Below are positions 9,830 through 18,404 of a DNA stretch of 63,021 nucleotides, in pieces. Both the position numbers and the translations under genes were made by a program. Origin of the DNA: an uncultured Hungatella sp. (GTDB lineage: Bacteria; Bacillota; Clostridia; Lachnospirales; Lachnospiraceae); the NCBI GenBank assembly GCA_910588325.1, contig CAJUPP010000013.1, positions 1 to 63,021 on the forward strand, read 5' to 3'. Each line of letters starts with the position of its first letter. Position 1 is the stretch's first letter. The notes beneath the pieces were generated by a model that ran no database searches, had not been told where the DNA came from, and was given only the letters and a program-made list of their open reading frames with translations.

Positions 9830-10993
9830 TCAATCTCTTTCTGCTATCTGATAGTAAATATCTGCAAGTTTTTTGGCATTACTGTTAATATCATATCCTG
9901 AATTTAAAATCATGTTCTTATTATTTTTTCTAAGATAAGGAACTATATGCAAAATATAATTTGCCCATTTTTTAGCGCCTATAGAAAGGGAGAGATAGTG
10001 AACATCCTCTGACAATTTTGCTTCTTTTGATACCGTATCTGATACGATACAGGGTAATCCTGATGCCTGTGCCTCTATTAAAGATATTGGAAGTCCTTCA
10101 AAAAATGAAGGAAGCAAAAATATATCCATAGCATTCAGATATTCATTAACATTTGTAACGCCTCCTAGAAAAATGACAGAATTATTCAGCCCTCTTTGTT
10201 TTATCTCTTCCTTTACATTATTAAATACATATGGTTCACTGTCACTTTTTTCACCTATAAGTAATAAAATGTAATTATTTGTATATTTCAATAATTCTTG
10301 CATAATCTCTATTGTAAAAAAATGATTTTTCTGTTTAACGAAACGTGCAATATGACCAATAACAATTTTATCTTCAATTTTCAATTTTTTTCTATATATG
10401 TCTCTAGTTACAGAGTTATACAAATACGCGGAAGTATTTATAGCATTTGTGATTTTCCAATAGCTGTTTCCGTTGATTATCTCTTCCGAAAAAGCAAATT
10501 TACTTGCAAGATCTGAACATCCAAAAAAATGTGTACCTAATTTTAAGTTTACTTTTTTTGTAATGTAGTATTTAATTCTGTGTAACCCTGAGTATTTTTC
10601 CCATCCTTCAGGGGCAATGTGAGAATGTACAATTCTTATCCTCACACCTGCGAACTTCGCAGCTAATAGGGCCATATTCCCTTGAATGCTTGGCGTAATG
10701 CTCTCAAAGTGAACGATAGAATACCCACAAGATTTAAAGAACTTATAGAGTTTTATAAAAGTTTGGAATTCTTTGATCAAACAATTGTTATCATTTATAT
10801 TAACAACTATCTTTTTCGATCCTATCTTTTTAATCTCTTCCTCGTATGGCTCAACACAATCTCTTGTTACAAGATAATCAAAGGTAATATGATACGGTTT
10901 TATCGCTTTTCCATAGTTTAAAACAAAACTCTCTAGTCCACCACGCTCTAATACCTTTACATACTGTAATACCTTTATCTCCGAATGCTTCAT
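9830..10993 (-). CDS. GT4-family glycosyltransferase (EpsF-like)
   Basis: A 387-residue GT-B enzyme starting IKVLQYVKVLERGGLESFV, the EpsF/CapM-type opening, with VHSHIAPEGW in the N-terminal domain and GHIARFVKQKNHFF, then LPSFFEGLPISLIEAQASG in the C-terminal donor-binding domain. It is in the same AT-rich run as the polymerase (gap of four bases) and likely adds a hexose or N-acetylhexosamine to the growing repeat unit. Family is secure, substrate not. Confidence 0.87.
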   Translation of the reverse strand: MKHSEIKVLQYVKVLERGGLESFVLNYGKAIKPYHITFDYLVTRDCVEPYEEEIKKIGSKKIVVNINDNNCLIKEFQTFIKLYKFFKSCGYSIVHFESITPSIQGNMALLAAKFAGVRIRIVHSHIAPEGWEKYSGLHRIKYYITKKVNLKLGTHFFGCSDLASKFAFSEEIINGNSYWKITNAINTSAYLYNSVTRDIYRKKLKIEDKIVIGHIARFVKQKNHFFTIEIMQELLKYTNNYILLLIGEKSDSEPYVFNNVKEEIKQRGLNNSVIFLGGVTNVNEYLNAMDIFLLPSFFEGLPISLIEAQASGLPCIVSDTVSKEAKLSEDVHYLSLSIGAKKWANYILHIVPYLRKNNKNMILNSGYDINSNAKKLADIYYQIAERD

Positions 10994-11034
10994 CTATCCT
11001 CTCCCGAGCATTTAAAATATGTACTAAATAACTA

Positions 11035-12057
11035 TCATAAGATGAAATATAAATAAAACTTTCTAATATAATGATATAGGGTAAAGAAATGATGTTTTAT
11101 TAAAAACAGCATTATCATTCTCTTTTTACTTAACCCAGCATAGTTAAGCCTGTTGATTTCATTCCATATATCCTCTTCTAAAAGTATATGAATATTAACT
11201 TTTCGGTTTTTTTTATCTGGATATAAAGGATTAAAAAAATGTCCATCTAGCAGTTCACAAAATACTTCAAAAACCAATATTTGATAATGTAATATAATTT
11301 CGTGTTCATCCGGAATTATCCTTCTGATTGCATTAAGATAGTTTCCGTAACTATTTATTCTGTTATGATCAAATTTATGAGAAACAGATTTTCCATGACT
11401 TCGATAAATATACCAGTTTCTATATACAATACAGACCTTTTTACTGTTTTCTATCAATTCTAGATTCCACACTCTGTCTTCGCCAAGGTATAACCTCGAA
11501 TTAAATAATGTTTCTTCCGCACTTTCCTTTCGAATTAATTTACACCAAGGGCCTCTAGCTATCTTTCCTTTATTATTTCCAATGTTATTATATTGAGATT
11601 TTGAGACATCGAGCATCTGTATTATAATATCCCGCTTATCGGATTCTTTTAATACTTTATAAGAAAACGTTTTTTCCTCGGCCTTTATCTTTCCATTCAA
11701 ATAAAAAGTGCTTCCTTGAATTACATCTGCTTCTGTCTCAATCGCTATATTAAGTGCCTCCTCCAAAAAACCTTCCATTAGAATATCATCTGCATCTACA
11801 AATAATATGTACTTACCTTTTGCCTCCTTAACCCCACGATTACGTGTCTCTGAAACTCCTTTATTCTCCTGTTCAATCAATCTAAAACGTTGATCTGTTA
11901 TTACAATTTTTTTTATAAAATCAGAATATGGTTTATCGCTTCCATCATTAATTATTATTAATTCATAATCATAATAAGATTGCCTTTTAATACTTTTTAT
12001 ACATTCAATCAGATACTGTCTATCAGGATTATAACATGGTAATATAATACTAATCAT
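11035..12057 (-). CDS. GT2-family glycosyltransferase
   Basis: 340 residues. Motifs: MISIILPCYNPDRQYLIECI, IIINDGSD, ETRNRGVKEAKGKY, LFVDADDILMEG as the metal-binding site, and SRLYLGEDRVW in the acceptor half. This is the first gene of the AT-rich cassette in the direction of transcription. Its start overlaps the end of the SDR gene (12050-12081) even though the two differ sharply in base composition, which marks the junction of conserved and variable halves of the locus. Substrate unknown. Confidence 0.87.
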   Translation of the reverse strand: MISIILPCYNPDRQYLIECIKSIKRQSYYDYELIIINDGSDKPYSDFIKKIVITDQRFRLIEQENKGVSETRNRGVKEAKGKYILFVDADDILMEGFLEEALNIAIETEADVIQGSTFYLNGKIKAEEKTFSYKVLKESDKRDIIIQMLDVSKSQYNNIGNNKGKIARGPWCKLIRKESAEETLFNSRLYLGEDRVWNLELIENSKKVCIVYRNWYIYRSHGKSVSHKFDHNRINSYGNYLNAIRRIIPDEHEIILHYQILVFEVFCELLDGHFFNPLYPDKKNRKVNIHILLEEDIWNEINRLNYAGLSKKRMIMLFLIKHHFFTLYHYIRKFYLYFIL

Positions 12058-13081
12058 TTTTTAATCCATCCATCTTTTTATAGTTAGGTATCAATTCCCA
12101 CCCCAAACCTCTCAAAAGCGATGTATCCAGATCCATATACAGCGTCTGAGGAAAACCATTGTCTGCCTCCTCCTCTATTTCATACCGTACCTTGACTCCG
12201 CCATCGGCTGCCACCTTTTCCGCCATCTTGGCAATAGAACAATACGTATCTTCATCTGCCGCGTTATAAGCCTGCCCTGCCTCTCCCCTGAGAAGAACAA
12301 GGAGTATCGCCGTAACGGCATCTGCCGTATACAGATAGCACCGTTCCGTTTCTCCCTTAGTCTTTAGAACAATATCCTTCTTTTCAACTACACATCTCAT
12401 AAAGTAAGCAAAGATGCGGTTATCATTATCATTCACTCCCGGCCCTATGGTCTGTGTCAGCCGGATAATTTTAGCAGGCACCCCGTATTCGGCCGCATAT
12501 GCACAGCAGGCCGCCTCGCACAGCTGCTTGCTGATGGGATAGCTGTTGCGCAGATCAAGCGGCGACAGAGCCCCGGCCTCCTCCTCCTTCACCTTATGCC
12601 CCTTTTTAGGATATCCATATACTTCCATGCTGGACAGATAAACAATTCCCTTGGCCCTTTTCTCTTTCGCCAATTCAAGAAGATTCATTGTTCCAAAAAC
12701 TGATGTCCGGATCGTTTCAACTCCATGATCGATAAACTCTCTGCTTGCTGTCTGGCTTGCGCCGTGAATGATATAATCCACAGTCCCGTTTATTTCCGGC
12801 AGCTGCTCCACCGTACCTTCTACAAATTGTAAGATCCCGTTCCTCATCTCTTTCTTAAATTTTTCTTCCGCCCTGGCTTTATCGCGCACTAAGGCTTTTA
12901 TCGTTATCTCCAGCCCCATCTTCTCATTACAATAAATCAAAGCTTTGGTGAGAGCAAAACCAATAAGCCCTGTAGCGCCTGTAATAAACACTGTCTGTTT
13001 TTTCAACTCTTCCCATGGTATAAAATCTGCCTTATAAACATGGTCCATATCTTCATAAAAAATTGAATTTTTCTGCCCCAT
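12050..13081 (-). CDS. Extended SDR, NAD-dependent sugar epimerase/dehydratase
   Basis: 343 residues. The Rossmann motif VFITGATGLIGFALTKAL is near residue 31, VYLSSMEVYGY carries the catalytic serine region and SYPISKQ the YxxxK pair. The GalE/RmlB-like C-terminal half follows. It should act on a nucleotide-linked sugar in the cytoplasm. Neighbours IspD-like and LicD suggest the substrate may be CDP- rather than UDP-linked, but this is inference. It is the last gene of the moderate-GC half of the locus; downstream genes are markedly AT-rich. Confidence 0.82.
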   Translation of the reverse strand: MGQKNSIFYEDMDHVYKADFIPWEELKKQTVFITGATGLIGFALTKALIYCNEKMGLEITIKALVRDKARAEEKFKKEMRNGILQFVEGTVEQLPEINGTVDYIIHGASQTASREFIDHGVETIRTSVFGTMNLLELAKEKRAKGIVYLSSMEVYGYPKKGHKVKEEEAGALSPLDLRNSYPISKQLCEAACCAYAAEYGVPAKIIRLTQTIGPGVNDNDNRIFAYFMRCVVEKKDIVLKTKGETERCYLYTADAVTAILLVLLRGEAGQAYNAADEDTYCSIAKMAEKVAADGGVKVRYEIEEEADNGFPQTLYMDLDTSLLRGLGWELIPNYKKMDGLKND

Positions 13082-13128
13082 ATTGTTTTTCTTATCTCCA
13101 CATGTCTGAATTCTTCAGCATCCTTCTG

Positions 13129-13848
13129 TCATATCCCAAAAATCTGGGAATTTTCCCTTGCATCCACAATGGCACGGAATATGTAAAAATCCCCCGGAGT
13201 CGTAATCTTTATATTCTCCGAAGGACCTTCCACCGTATACAGTTCAAATCCGTAATGCTTCATAAGGGAGGCCGAATCTATAAAATCATTTATCCCATCC
13301 CTCTGGCTTTTTAAATGGCTGTTATAAATATCTGCAAGCCAGAAGCACTGAGGCGCTTTGGCCATCTGACATCTGCTTCTGTCAAAAATCTGCCCTACTG
13401 CTTCTGTATCGCTCTTCAGTGCAACAGTCTCTACCGCAGGAGAGACTGTTATTGCTGTTCCCTTTTCCCTGACGCATTGGATATCCCTGCTGATGGTTTC
13501 CCGGTCAATCAGAGGCCTTACTCCATCATGGATCAATACGATGCTGTCTTCCGGATATAATTCGCGGGCCTTCTCCAATCCTCTGAAAATCGATTCCTGG
13601 CCGGTTTCTCCTCCGGAAATTACCGCGGCAACCTTTGTAAGCTGGTACTGCTCCGTCAGTTTTTCGCAGTATTCTATCCACCCCTTAAGCATGACAACGA
13701 TAATTCCGTCTATCATCTCATGCTGCTGGAACTGCTCTACCGTATATACAAGAATCGGTTTCCCATGCAATGTCAGAAACTGCTTCGGTTTTGCCCTGGT
13801 GTTCATCCTTTTCCCCGCGCCTCCGGCAAATATCACGGCAATATTCAA
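13129..13848 (-). CDS. IspD/TarI-family cytidylyltransferase
   Basis: 239 residues, the usual length for IspD. It has the CTP-binding opening IAVIFAGGAGKRMNT with AKPKQFL, then VLIHDGVRPLI and the C-terminal TTPGDFYI metal/substrate region. It transfers CMP from CTP to a polyol or polyol-like phosphate. The start is a TTG at 13848 with AAGGAG nine bases upstream; no ATG fits. Sitting between LicD and an SDR in a capsule operon, it more likely makes a CDP-alditol (as TarI or Bcs1 do) than methylerythritol precursors, though no TarJ-type reductase is next to it. Confidence 0.82.
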   Translation of the reverse strand: MNIAVIFAGGAGKRMNTRAKPKQFLTLHGKPILVYTVEQFQQHEMIDGIIVVMLKGWIEYCEKLTEQYQLTKVAAVISGGETGQESIFRGLEKARELYPEDSIVLIHDGVRPLIDRETISRDIQCVREKGTAITVSPAVETVALKSDTEAVGQIFDRSRCQMAKAPQCFWLADIYNSHLKSQRDGINDFIDSASLMKHYGFELYTVEGPSENIKITTPGDFYIFRAIVDARENSQIFGI

Positions 13849-13863
13849 CTCTCTGCACTCCTT

Positions 13864-14769
13864 TTATCTTTCCGCCCGATTAAAATCAAGTTTCAGGCAT
13901 AAATGCTTTTCCCTGTTCTCTGCTTCAGGAATTTTCATGTAATCTCCGTACATGCGTTTCAAATATTCATCTATGTTATGATGGATATAGATTTCCGTAT
14001 CTTCAAATACAGTTTTCCCGGCCGGAAAATAGACATCTTTCTGGTATGTCTCGCCCCTGTATTTCTTCCTGCCCGCCGCTACCGTCACGAATCCGCTCTT
14101 TCTGCCCTGGATAAACCGGTCAAATAAAGCAAACCATTCTTCCGCAGTTTTAAAAGAGAACAAGACTCCGGTTGTCATCCTCAGCCGGTAATAATTCTTT
14201 CCTTCTGATTCCATCATAAATTGCTTAAGGCTCTCGGACCGGTACTGCTTCCAGTATACGCTGTATGAAACCGCCCTGAGGAAATCCGCAGCCATTCCTT
14301 TTATAAACCAAAGCAGCTTATTATCAGGAGCATAGTCAATCGGCGTAATATCAATATAGATTCCGGCAGGATACGGCGAAGCCTCATCTATCATATTTAA
14401 GATGGTTGTATTCTTTTTATAAATACGCATCAAAAAACAGCTGGCCCCTTTTTTATATCCCGGAGCCAGCATCTCGTACTTCTGTCCAAGCTCCTGTTCA
14501 AACAATTCCTTTAACTTCTCATAGTCTGAACGTGTCATATCCAGATCCATGTCATCATCCCATGGGATAAATCCTTTATGCCTGACTGCTCCCAAAGCCG
14601 TGCCCCCGCCTGCTATCAGATGGAGTGAATGTTTCCTGCAAAAGGCTTCCAGGTCCTTGTACATATCAAGAAGAATTTCATGCATCCTCCTGATATCTTC
14701 CTCTGTCAGTTCGTATAAATTCTCCGCACTGCTGTGCCATGACGCATAATTCTTCTTTGGAAAAATCAT
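13864..14769 (-). CDS. LicD-family phosphotransferase
   Basis: 301 residues with the LicD core GGGTALGAVRHKGFIPWDDDMDLDM at about residues 53-77 (quoted in two parts: GGGTALGAVRHKG and FIPWDDDMDLDM), plus YIDITPIDYAP. LicD proteins move a phosphocholine, or in relatives a phospho-alditol such as ribitol phosphate, from a CDP carrier to a sugar. The IspD-like gene 15 bases downstream would supply that CDP donor. No choline kinase or choline importer is in the operon, so an alditol phosphate is the better guess. Confidence 0.85.
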   Translation of the reverse strand: MIFPKKNYASWHSSAENLYELTEEDIRRMHEILLDMYKDLEAFCRKHSLHLIAGGGTALGAVRHKGFIPWDDDMDLDMTRSDYEKLKELFEQELGQKYEMLAPGYKKGASCFLMRIYKKNTTILNMIDEASPYPAGIYIDITPIDYAPDNKLLWFIKGMAADFLRAVSYSVYWKQYRSESLKQFMMESEGKNYYRLRMTTGVLFSFKTAEEWFALFDRFIQGRKSGFVTVAAGRKKYRGETYQKDVYFPAGKTVFEDTEIYIHHNIDEYLKRMYGDYMKIPEAENREKHLCLKLDFNRAER

Positions 14770-15167
14770 GACTCCTCCACAATTTCAATTATTCCAATAG
14801 TTCTATTCAGCATAAAAACAACCTTTCTTCCATCAAACGCCTCCGCCCTTTCTGCCGGAATGATTACCTTATACTTCTGAGCTTCCAGAAGCTCTATATC
14901 CTTCTTTAAGTCTGAAGAACTATAACAGATATGGTACGGTGTATTTCCTACTGTCTGCAGAATGGTATCCACCGGCGTGTTTCCTTTTTCCCGCCCTTTT
15001 AACGGCGACACCAGTTCAATCCGGTATCCATCCTTTTCGCCAAATTGAACAGCGATATTTCTGTCAAAATCTTCTGTCAGCTTCTGAAATTGGTAGCCCA
15101 GCGCCTCAAAACTAAGCCTGGCTTTTTCAATATCCCTCACCGCATATCCGATATGGTTAATCTTCAT
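14766..15167 (-). CDS. VOC-superfamily protein (glyoxalase / methylmalonyl-CoA epimerase-like)
   Basis: 133 residues forming one or two beta-alpha-beta-beta-beta units: KINHIGYAVRDIEKARLSFEALGY with the first metal-ligand His, and PYHICYSSSDLKKDIELLE with the second. VOC proteins of this sort bind a metal and epimerise or isomerise acyl thioesters or related 2-oxo compounds. It overlaps the licD start by four bases and follows the FkbH-like gene, so it may act on the same acyl intermediate. Exact reaction unknown. Confidence 0.75.
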   Translation of the reverse strand: MKINHIGYAVRDIEKARLSFEALGYQFQKLTEDFDRNIAVQFGEKDGYRIELVSPLKGREKGNTPVDTILQTVGNTPYHICYSSSDLKKDIELLEAQKYKVIIPAERAEAFDGRKVVFMLNRTIGIIEIVEES

Positions 15168-15202
15168 TTCTTTTTTATTTCCTCCAAAGCTTCATCCGTC
15201 CC

Positions 15203-16849
15203 TTACCGTTTTACATTCCCTTGAAAACGGATCCGGGCGTAGCCGGCCGGCTTTGGACATGTATTGGATAAATCATAACAGTACTCCTTCTTTCCATCGA
15301 AACTTCGGATCCGTTCAAATCCCAACCTGTCATACATATCCGCTACTGGTGCATTTTTATCGGTCTTCTCATATAGCCCCATAAGCCGGCTGCTGTCTTT
15401 ATAGTACTCCGTCAGGGCAGACAGAATCACCTGTTCCAGCTTCCTCCCCATAACCCTGCAGGACATTAAAAATGTGTCTATCACAACATCTTGTCCCTGT
15501 TTTTTTGTTATAATGACACTGACAAGCCCGTTATCTCCGAATTTATCTGCAGTTGAAACGGTAAATATATCCGTACCGCTGTCCGCAGCAAGTTCTTTAA
15601 TTTCCTTCAGGCTGTATCTTTTCGTAGTAAGGTTAAACTGATTTGTCTTGCTGCAGAGCTGATGAACCCTCCCGGCCTCTTCCTCTTTCATAATATGGAT
15701 ATCCGCTTTTATTTCCAGCATCTCTATGTATTCATCCAGATTCAGTGCCTTAGCTCTGGCTTCTTTTCTTTTGGCCTCTCTCTGGTACATATGCGTCTTC
15801 TGTCTGTCTTCGTCAGTCAGGCGCAGCACACGGAAATATTTTTCATACAGACTTTCGGCAAATTCCGGAAGCATCACCGTATCCTTTGGAAATTCAGGAA
15901 CTGTTACCTCCGGACACTGCCCTGATACGATTCCACGCTCCATAGGGTTATCATCAATAAAAACAAAGGAACCTTCTGTAAGGTTCAATTCTTCTTCCAT
16001 GGCTTTCATATTTGAAGCCTTGTCATTCCAGTTGGCCTTTATATTCACAAAGTCATCTTTCTTCAATACCATAGATGGATGTCTGAAAGCTGTCTCTGCA
16101 TCCGCCTCATTATTTTTGCTGTTGACGGCAAGAACCACCCCCCTGTCTTTCATCTCCAGAAGTTTCTTCTGGAAGTCCCGGAATCTCCCTCCCTCATTAT
16201 GTTCAGACAGAATGATTCCGTCGATGCCGTCCTCTCCAATCACGCCTCCCCACAGCGTATTATCCAGGTCAAGAACTGCTGCTTTTTTCCGGCTGTCAAA
16301 TGCCGTCTCCATTGCCAGAGTAATCTCATTGGAAACCTGTTCTACTCCCACCTTTGAATAGGGCATGCTTCCCATGTACCACATCTTGGAGGAATAAAAA
16401 TTATCACGGCCCATGTCCATGATTTGTTCCAGAATATCAAGTATATAAATACTATTTTTCTTCTCTGACAGCTGCCGGATAAACAGATACCAGTCATTCA
16501 TCCATTCAAAACAGTTCTGTCTTTCCCCGTATGTTCGGATTCTGCTTTCCCTAAAATCAATGGTGGAAACAAAAAGAAGGGAATCTATCTGTTCTCCAAG
16601 CTTTTCTACGGCATTTTTCCACAGTTCAACTCTGTCCCTTACTTCCCCGCAGGACTTATCCCACAGTTCCCTGCCGTCAAGAAGGATGAATATTGCATCA
16701 GCATTCTTTTTATACAATCCAGATGACAAATCCATCACCTCAGAAATCCATGCGTCAAAGCCGCCTGGCGAGTATACCTGGAATTTTTTCTTTAATTTTG
16801 CTGTTATCATGTCTGTTGTTACGTTGGACAGCAGTGCAATATTTCTCAT
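15203..16849 (-). CDS. FkbH-like HAD-IIIC protein with C-terminal GNAT-like domain
   Basis: 548 residues. An N-terminal SGNH-like/leader region (about 1-185) is followed by the HAD domain with LDLDNTLWGGVIGEDG at about 193-208, FIDDNPMERG, and a C-terminal part with SKTNQFNLTTKRY and CRVMGRKLE, all hallmarks of FkbH-type proteins. In polyketide systems FkbH dephosphorylates 1,3-bisphosphoglycerate and loads a glyceryl group onto an acyl carrier protein. The ACP gene lies nine bases upstream, so the same reaction is likely here, supplying a glyceryl-type acyl group for sugar decoration. Related proteins occur in other O-antigen loci. Confidence 0.85.
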   Translation of the reverse strand: MRNIALLSNVTTDMITAKLKKKFQVYSPGGFDAWISEVMDLSSGLYKKNADAIFILLDGRELWDKSCGEVRDRVELWKNAVEKLGEQIDSLLFVSTIDFRESRIRTYGERQNCFEWMNDWYLFIRQLSEKKNSIYILDILEQIMDMGRDNFYSSKMWYMGSMPYSKVGVEQVSNEITLAMETAFDSRKKAAVLDLDNTLWGGVIGEDGIDGIILSEHNEGGRFRDFQKKLLEMKDRGVVLAVNSKNNEADAETAFRHPSMVLKKDDFVNIKANWNDKASNMKAMEEELNLTEGSFVFIDDNPMERGIVSGQCPEVTVPEFPKDTVMLPEFAESLYEKYFRVLRLTDEDRQKTHMYQREAKRKEARAKALNLDEYIEMLEIKADIHIMKEEEAGRVHQLCSKTNQFNLTTKRYSLKEIKELAADSGTDIFTVSTADKFGDNGLVSVIITKKQGQDVVIDTFLMSCRVMGRKLEQVILSALTEYYKDSSRLMGLYEKTDKNAPVADMYDRLGFERIRSFDGKKEYCYDLSNTCPKPAGYARIRFQGNVKR

Positions 16850-16858
16850 ATCGGAAAC

Positions 16859-17098
16859 TCACTTTCCCTGAATAACGGTATATAAATCCTGCAGCGTTTT
16901 CACGGAAGATATCTTTTCGATAGGTATGGAGATATCAAATACATCTTCCAGCTCCATAATGATATTCATCATCTTTAAAGAATCCCATTTTTCATATTTC
17001 TTATATTCCATGTCCATCGAAAGTGCATCTGCATTCTCCTCAAACAGCTCTGCCATAACTGCCATAAATTTTTCTTCCAATTTTCTCTTCCCCTTCAT
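16859..17098 (-). CDS. Acyl carrier protein
   Basis: 79 residues, acidic and helical, with the phosphopantetheine site WDSLKMMNIIMELE (Ser40). It would carry an acyl group on a pantetheine arm. Position directly before the FkbH-like gene suggests a dedicated carrier for the acyl group used on the polysaccharide rather than a fatty-acid ACP. No clear Shine-Dalgarno is seen before the ATG at 17098, which is preceded by AAACATAA. A phosphopantetheinyl transferase would come from elsewhere in the genome. Confidence 0.88.
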   Translation of the reverse strand: MKGKRKLEEKFMAVMAELFEENADALSMDMEYKKYEKWDSLKMMNIIMELEDVFDISIPIEKISSVKTLQDLYTVIQGK

Positions 17099-17146
17099 TT
17101 ATGTTTCGAGTACTCTTGTTTCCAAAAGCACAGTCTCTATTCTATC

Positions 17147-17788
17147 TCAAAATACAGCCTTTTTTGCCGGGGTTCCAAACACTTTTATGCCATCTTTTAA
17201 ATTTGTCATAACCGTACTTCCCGCACAGATAAACACATCATTTCCGATTTTCGTCCCCGGCACTATATTAGATCCGCTTCCCATAAATACCCTGTCTCCC
17301 AGTGTACACATTCCTGTCACATCACAATGTGCGCTGATAGTGCAGTACTCTCCCAGGACAGAGTCATGGGCTACTGAAGAATACATATTGATAATGCAGC
17401 CGTCATGAACCACTGCATTATCCGAGATAAGCGCGTACGGATATACAATAACCGCTTCCCCCATTCTGCTGCTGTCTGCAACAACAGCGGTTGGATGGAT
17501 GATTGTGACAAACTCAGCTCCCCTTTGTTTCAGACTCTCTATGACGCCTTTCCGGATCCTGCTGTTTCCTATGCAGCATACAAACTCATCATCAGGATCT
17601 ATTTCATAGCTGTCAATCGCTGACAGAATTTCTGCATCACAGATAAGGTTATCCAGCGCAGCCAGATTATCATCGATAAAGCCCTTTATGTGCCATCTCG
17701 GAATATTTCCGGCTTCATTTATATCTTTTACCCATTGAAGGACTTCCCTGCCACATCCGCCTGCCGCGATAATAACAAGGTTTTTCAT
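17147..17788 (-). CDS. NeuD/PglD-like sugar O- or N-acyltransferase
   Basis: 213 residues. The N-terminal Rossmann-like sugar-nucleotide domain opens LVIIAAGGCGREVLQW. From about residue 95 there is a left-handed beta-helix of hexapeptide repeats (VIVYPYALISDNAVVHDG, NMYSSVAHDSVLGEYC) with the catalytic His in SVAHDS, ending GTPAKK. This is the PglD/NeuD arrangement. It could use acetyl-CoA or, given the neighbouring ACP, acyl-ACP. It overlaps the other acyltransferase gene by four bases. Confidence 0.85.
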   Translation of the reverse strand: MKNLVIIAAGGCGREVLQWVKDINEAGNIPRWHIKGFIDDNLAALDNLICDAEILSAIDSYEIDPDDEFVCCIGNSRIRKGVIESLKQRGAEFVTIIHPTAVVADSSRMGEAVIVYPYALISDNAVVHDGCIINMYSSVAHDSVLGEYCTISAHCDVTGMCTLGDRVFMGSGSNIVPGTKIGNDVFICAGSTVMTNLKDGIKVFGTPAKKAVF

Positions 17789-18381
17789 TTGGTTTCTTTT
17801 CCTCTCTCCGGTTTTCCAATGCCTGCTTTCATTCCATGTTTCTTTTTAAAATGCCTCCAGCATTCCGATACTGTTTTATCGGAAAGCCTCTTTTTTTCTC
17901 TCTCCAGAATTATATTTGGATTGGATTTTCTTTTTTCTACATATTCTTCAAAGGAGCAGATATATTTTGCAGGAACTCCTGCATATACCCCCCCGTTGAG
18001 ATCCTTATTAACCAGGCTCCCTGCGCCGACAATGGTATCCTTGCCTATAGATACACCGGAAATTATAGTCACATTGGTCCCAATAAAGACATTGTCTTTT
18101 ATCTCTATGCATCCTGCATTCTCACTGAATATATCTTCACCATATCTGTTATTCAGCATGTGATGAATGACATCATGGGTAACAAAGGTTACTCCCGATG
18201 CAATCCAGACGTTGTTTCCAACAGAAATCAGTTTTGGATAAAGGGGGATTTTCCGAAACATGGTCATGCAGCCGTCCCCCATGTGATAAAAAATCCCATG
18301 TTTTTTCAGGTAGGAAGCCCGGCCGATTGCTGTCGGTGTCAGGATCATTCCTACTGTATGCCTTAATCTATACCAATCCAT
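17785..18381 (-). CDS. Left-handed beta-helix acyltransferase (maltose/xenobiotic acetyltransferase-like)
   Basis: 198 residues. Hexapeptide repeats run through VGNNVWIASGVTFVTHDV (with the TH catalytic-type His), FIGTNVTIISGVSIGKD and IVGAGSLVNKDLNGG, ending in YAGVPAKYICSFEEYV, the usual CoA-binding end. A basic C-terminal tail of about 45 residues follows. It probably O-acetylates or otherwise acylates a sugar of the repeat unit. Two acyltransferases in tandem next to an ACP/FkbH pair suggest two different acyl decorations. Confidence 0.83.
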   Translation of the reverse strand: MDWYRLRHTVGMILTPTAIGRASYLKKHGIFYHMGDGCMTMFRKIPLYPKLISVGNNVWIASGVTFVTHDVIHHMLNNRYGEDIFSENAGCIEIKDNVFIGTNVTIISGVSIGKDTIVGAGSLVNKDLNGGVYAGVPAKYICSFEEYVEKRKSNPNIILEREKKRLSDKTVSECWRHFKKKHGMKAGIGKPERGKETK

Positions 18382-18404
18382 AACCTCTGTTCTCCCTGAA
18401 TTGC

